Of a stretch of DNA of 5,579 nt, positions 5,415 through 5,579 are shown piece after piece. The notes beneath the pieces were generated by a model. It saw only the letters and a program-made list of their open reading frames with translations. It had not been told where the DNA came from and did not search any database. Made by a program: the position numbers and the translations under genes. This DNA comes from CAYWFU01 sp964457585 (lineage in GTDB: Bacteria > JACRDZ01). Where the stretch lies: positions 1 through 5,579 of the forward strand of contig CAYWFU010000119.1 of assembly GCA_964457585.1 (NCBI GenBank), read 5' to 3'. Position 1 is the stretch's first letter; every line of letters starts with the position of its first letter.

Positions 5415-5500
5415 CTTACAATTATACAGGATATATAAAATATTTCTTTAAGTGTAACCCACTTGTAAGCAGTGGCATAAATAGTATAACTACCTGTAAG
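5415..5500. promoter_or_regulatory. Candidate operator sites (TGTAAG) upstream of the antitoxin-toxin-caspase operon
   Basis: The hexamer TGTAAG occurs at 5464-5469 and 5495-5500, 31 bases apart (close to three helical turns), and inverted as CTTACA at 5415-5420. One copy lies within an interrupted palindrome CCACT-7-AGTGG (5459-5463/5471-5475). A minus-strand TATAAT is present at 5425-5420 (within CTGTATAATTG), but no good -35 is seen at normal spacing. The rest of the gene-free stretch 5335-5524 shows no ORF or RNA gene. Antitoxin binding here is inferred from position only. Confidence 0.3.
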
Positions 5501-5524
5501 ATTACCGAATAGTTACTTATTTTA

Positions 5525-5579
5525 GAACGTGATAAAAAGCAAAAATTTTACTAAATTTTTAGTCTATCCTGACGGCTTT
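5525..5579. repeat. Structured repeat, copy 2 (cut by window end)
   Basis: It is identical over all 55 visible bases to 3074-3128, in the same orientation. The left inverted arm GATAAAAAGC, the inner AAAAATTT/AAATTTTT stem and the start of the right arm (GGCTTT) are present; the rest of the right arm lies beyond the edge. With copy 1 it brackets the whole antitoxin-toxin-caspase-membrane gene set. Confidence 0.75.

Noticed and set aside
3074..5579. CRISPR or integron interpretation of the repeat pair
   Set aside because: Only two copies 2.4 kb apart with genes between rules out a CRISPR array; no GTTRRRY/RYYYAAC core sites or integrase are seen, so an integron cassette is not supported.

Overview
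This is an AT-rich (roughly 30% GC by eye) bacterial accessory segment. Clear Shine-Dalgarno sites, a sigma-70-type promoter and bacterial protein families support a bacterium. The DUF433/DUF5615 pair, the orthocaspase and the Lys/Glu/Ile-rich proteins recall low-GC thermophiles such as Aquificota or Nitrospirota, but that placement is only a guess. All convincing genes lie on the minus strand, so the window reads naturally from right to left. The odd length, the gene cut at base 1 and the repeat cut at base 5579 suggest a whole short contig rather than a slice of a finished genome.

Right half (about 5579 to 3074): a compact minus-strand gene set. It starts with a DUF433-type antitoxin-like protein and an overlapping DUF5615 PIN-like (toxin-like) protein. 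Five bases later comes a complete type I metacaspase-like (orthocaspase) peptidase with its His-Cys dyad. Two small membrane-protein ORFs follow. I read these two as halves of one gene (N-terminal membrane anchor; C-terminal coiled coil plus membrane helix) split by a ~171-bp hairpin element (3483-3653). Coding character on each side stops at the element's ends. The set is bounded by two same-orientation copies of a structured repeat, identical over 55 bases, one at 3074 and one running off the window end.

Middle (2834-3073): the leader of the next gene. It contains a good plus-strand promoter followed by a terminator-like hairpin and no ORF, so it is a candidate small RNA antisense to the leader.

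Left half (2833 to 1): a 787-residue zinc-finger/TOPRIM primase joined to a P-loop ATPase and a C-terminal winged-helix-like region, of the kind carried by plasmids, phages and integrated elements. Just beyond its 3' end (201-446) is a cluster of GTGCAAAC octamers, including two near-identical 19-mers in inverted orientation, a candidate iteron/origin or operator region. At the far left is the start of a small protein resembling the N-terminal part of SEC-C/SWIM-motif proteins, cut by the window edge.

Working model (inference): a replicon or integrated element has its own primase/ATPase, iteron-like sites and perhaps antisense RNA control. It carries a bounded cargo in which a toxin-antitoxin-like pair is translationally linked to a caspase-like protease and once had a membrane-anchored partner. 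This layout suits a stress-response, addiction or anti-phage suicide module. No integrase, transposase, tRNA, rRNA or CRISPR array is visible.
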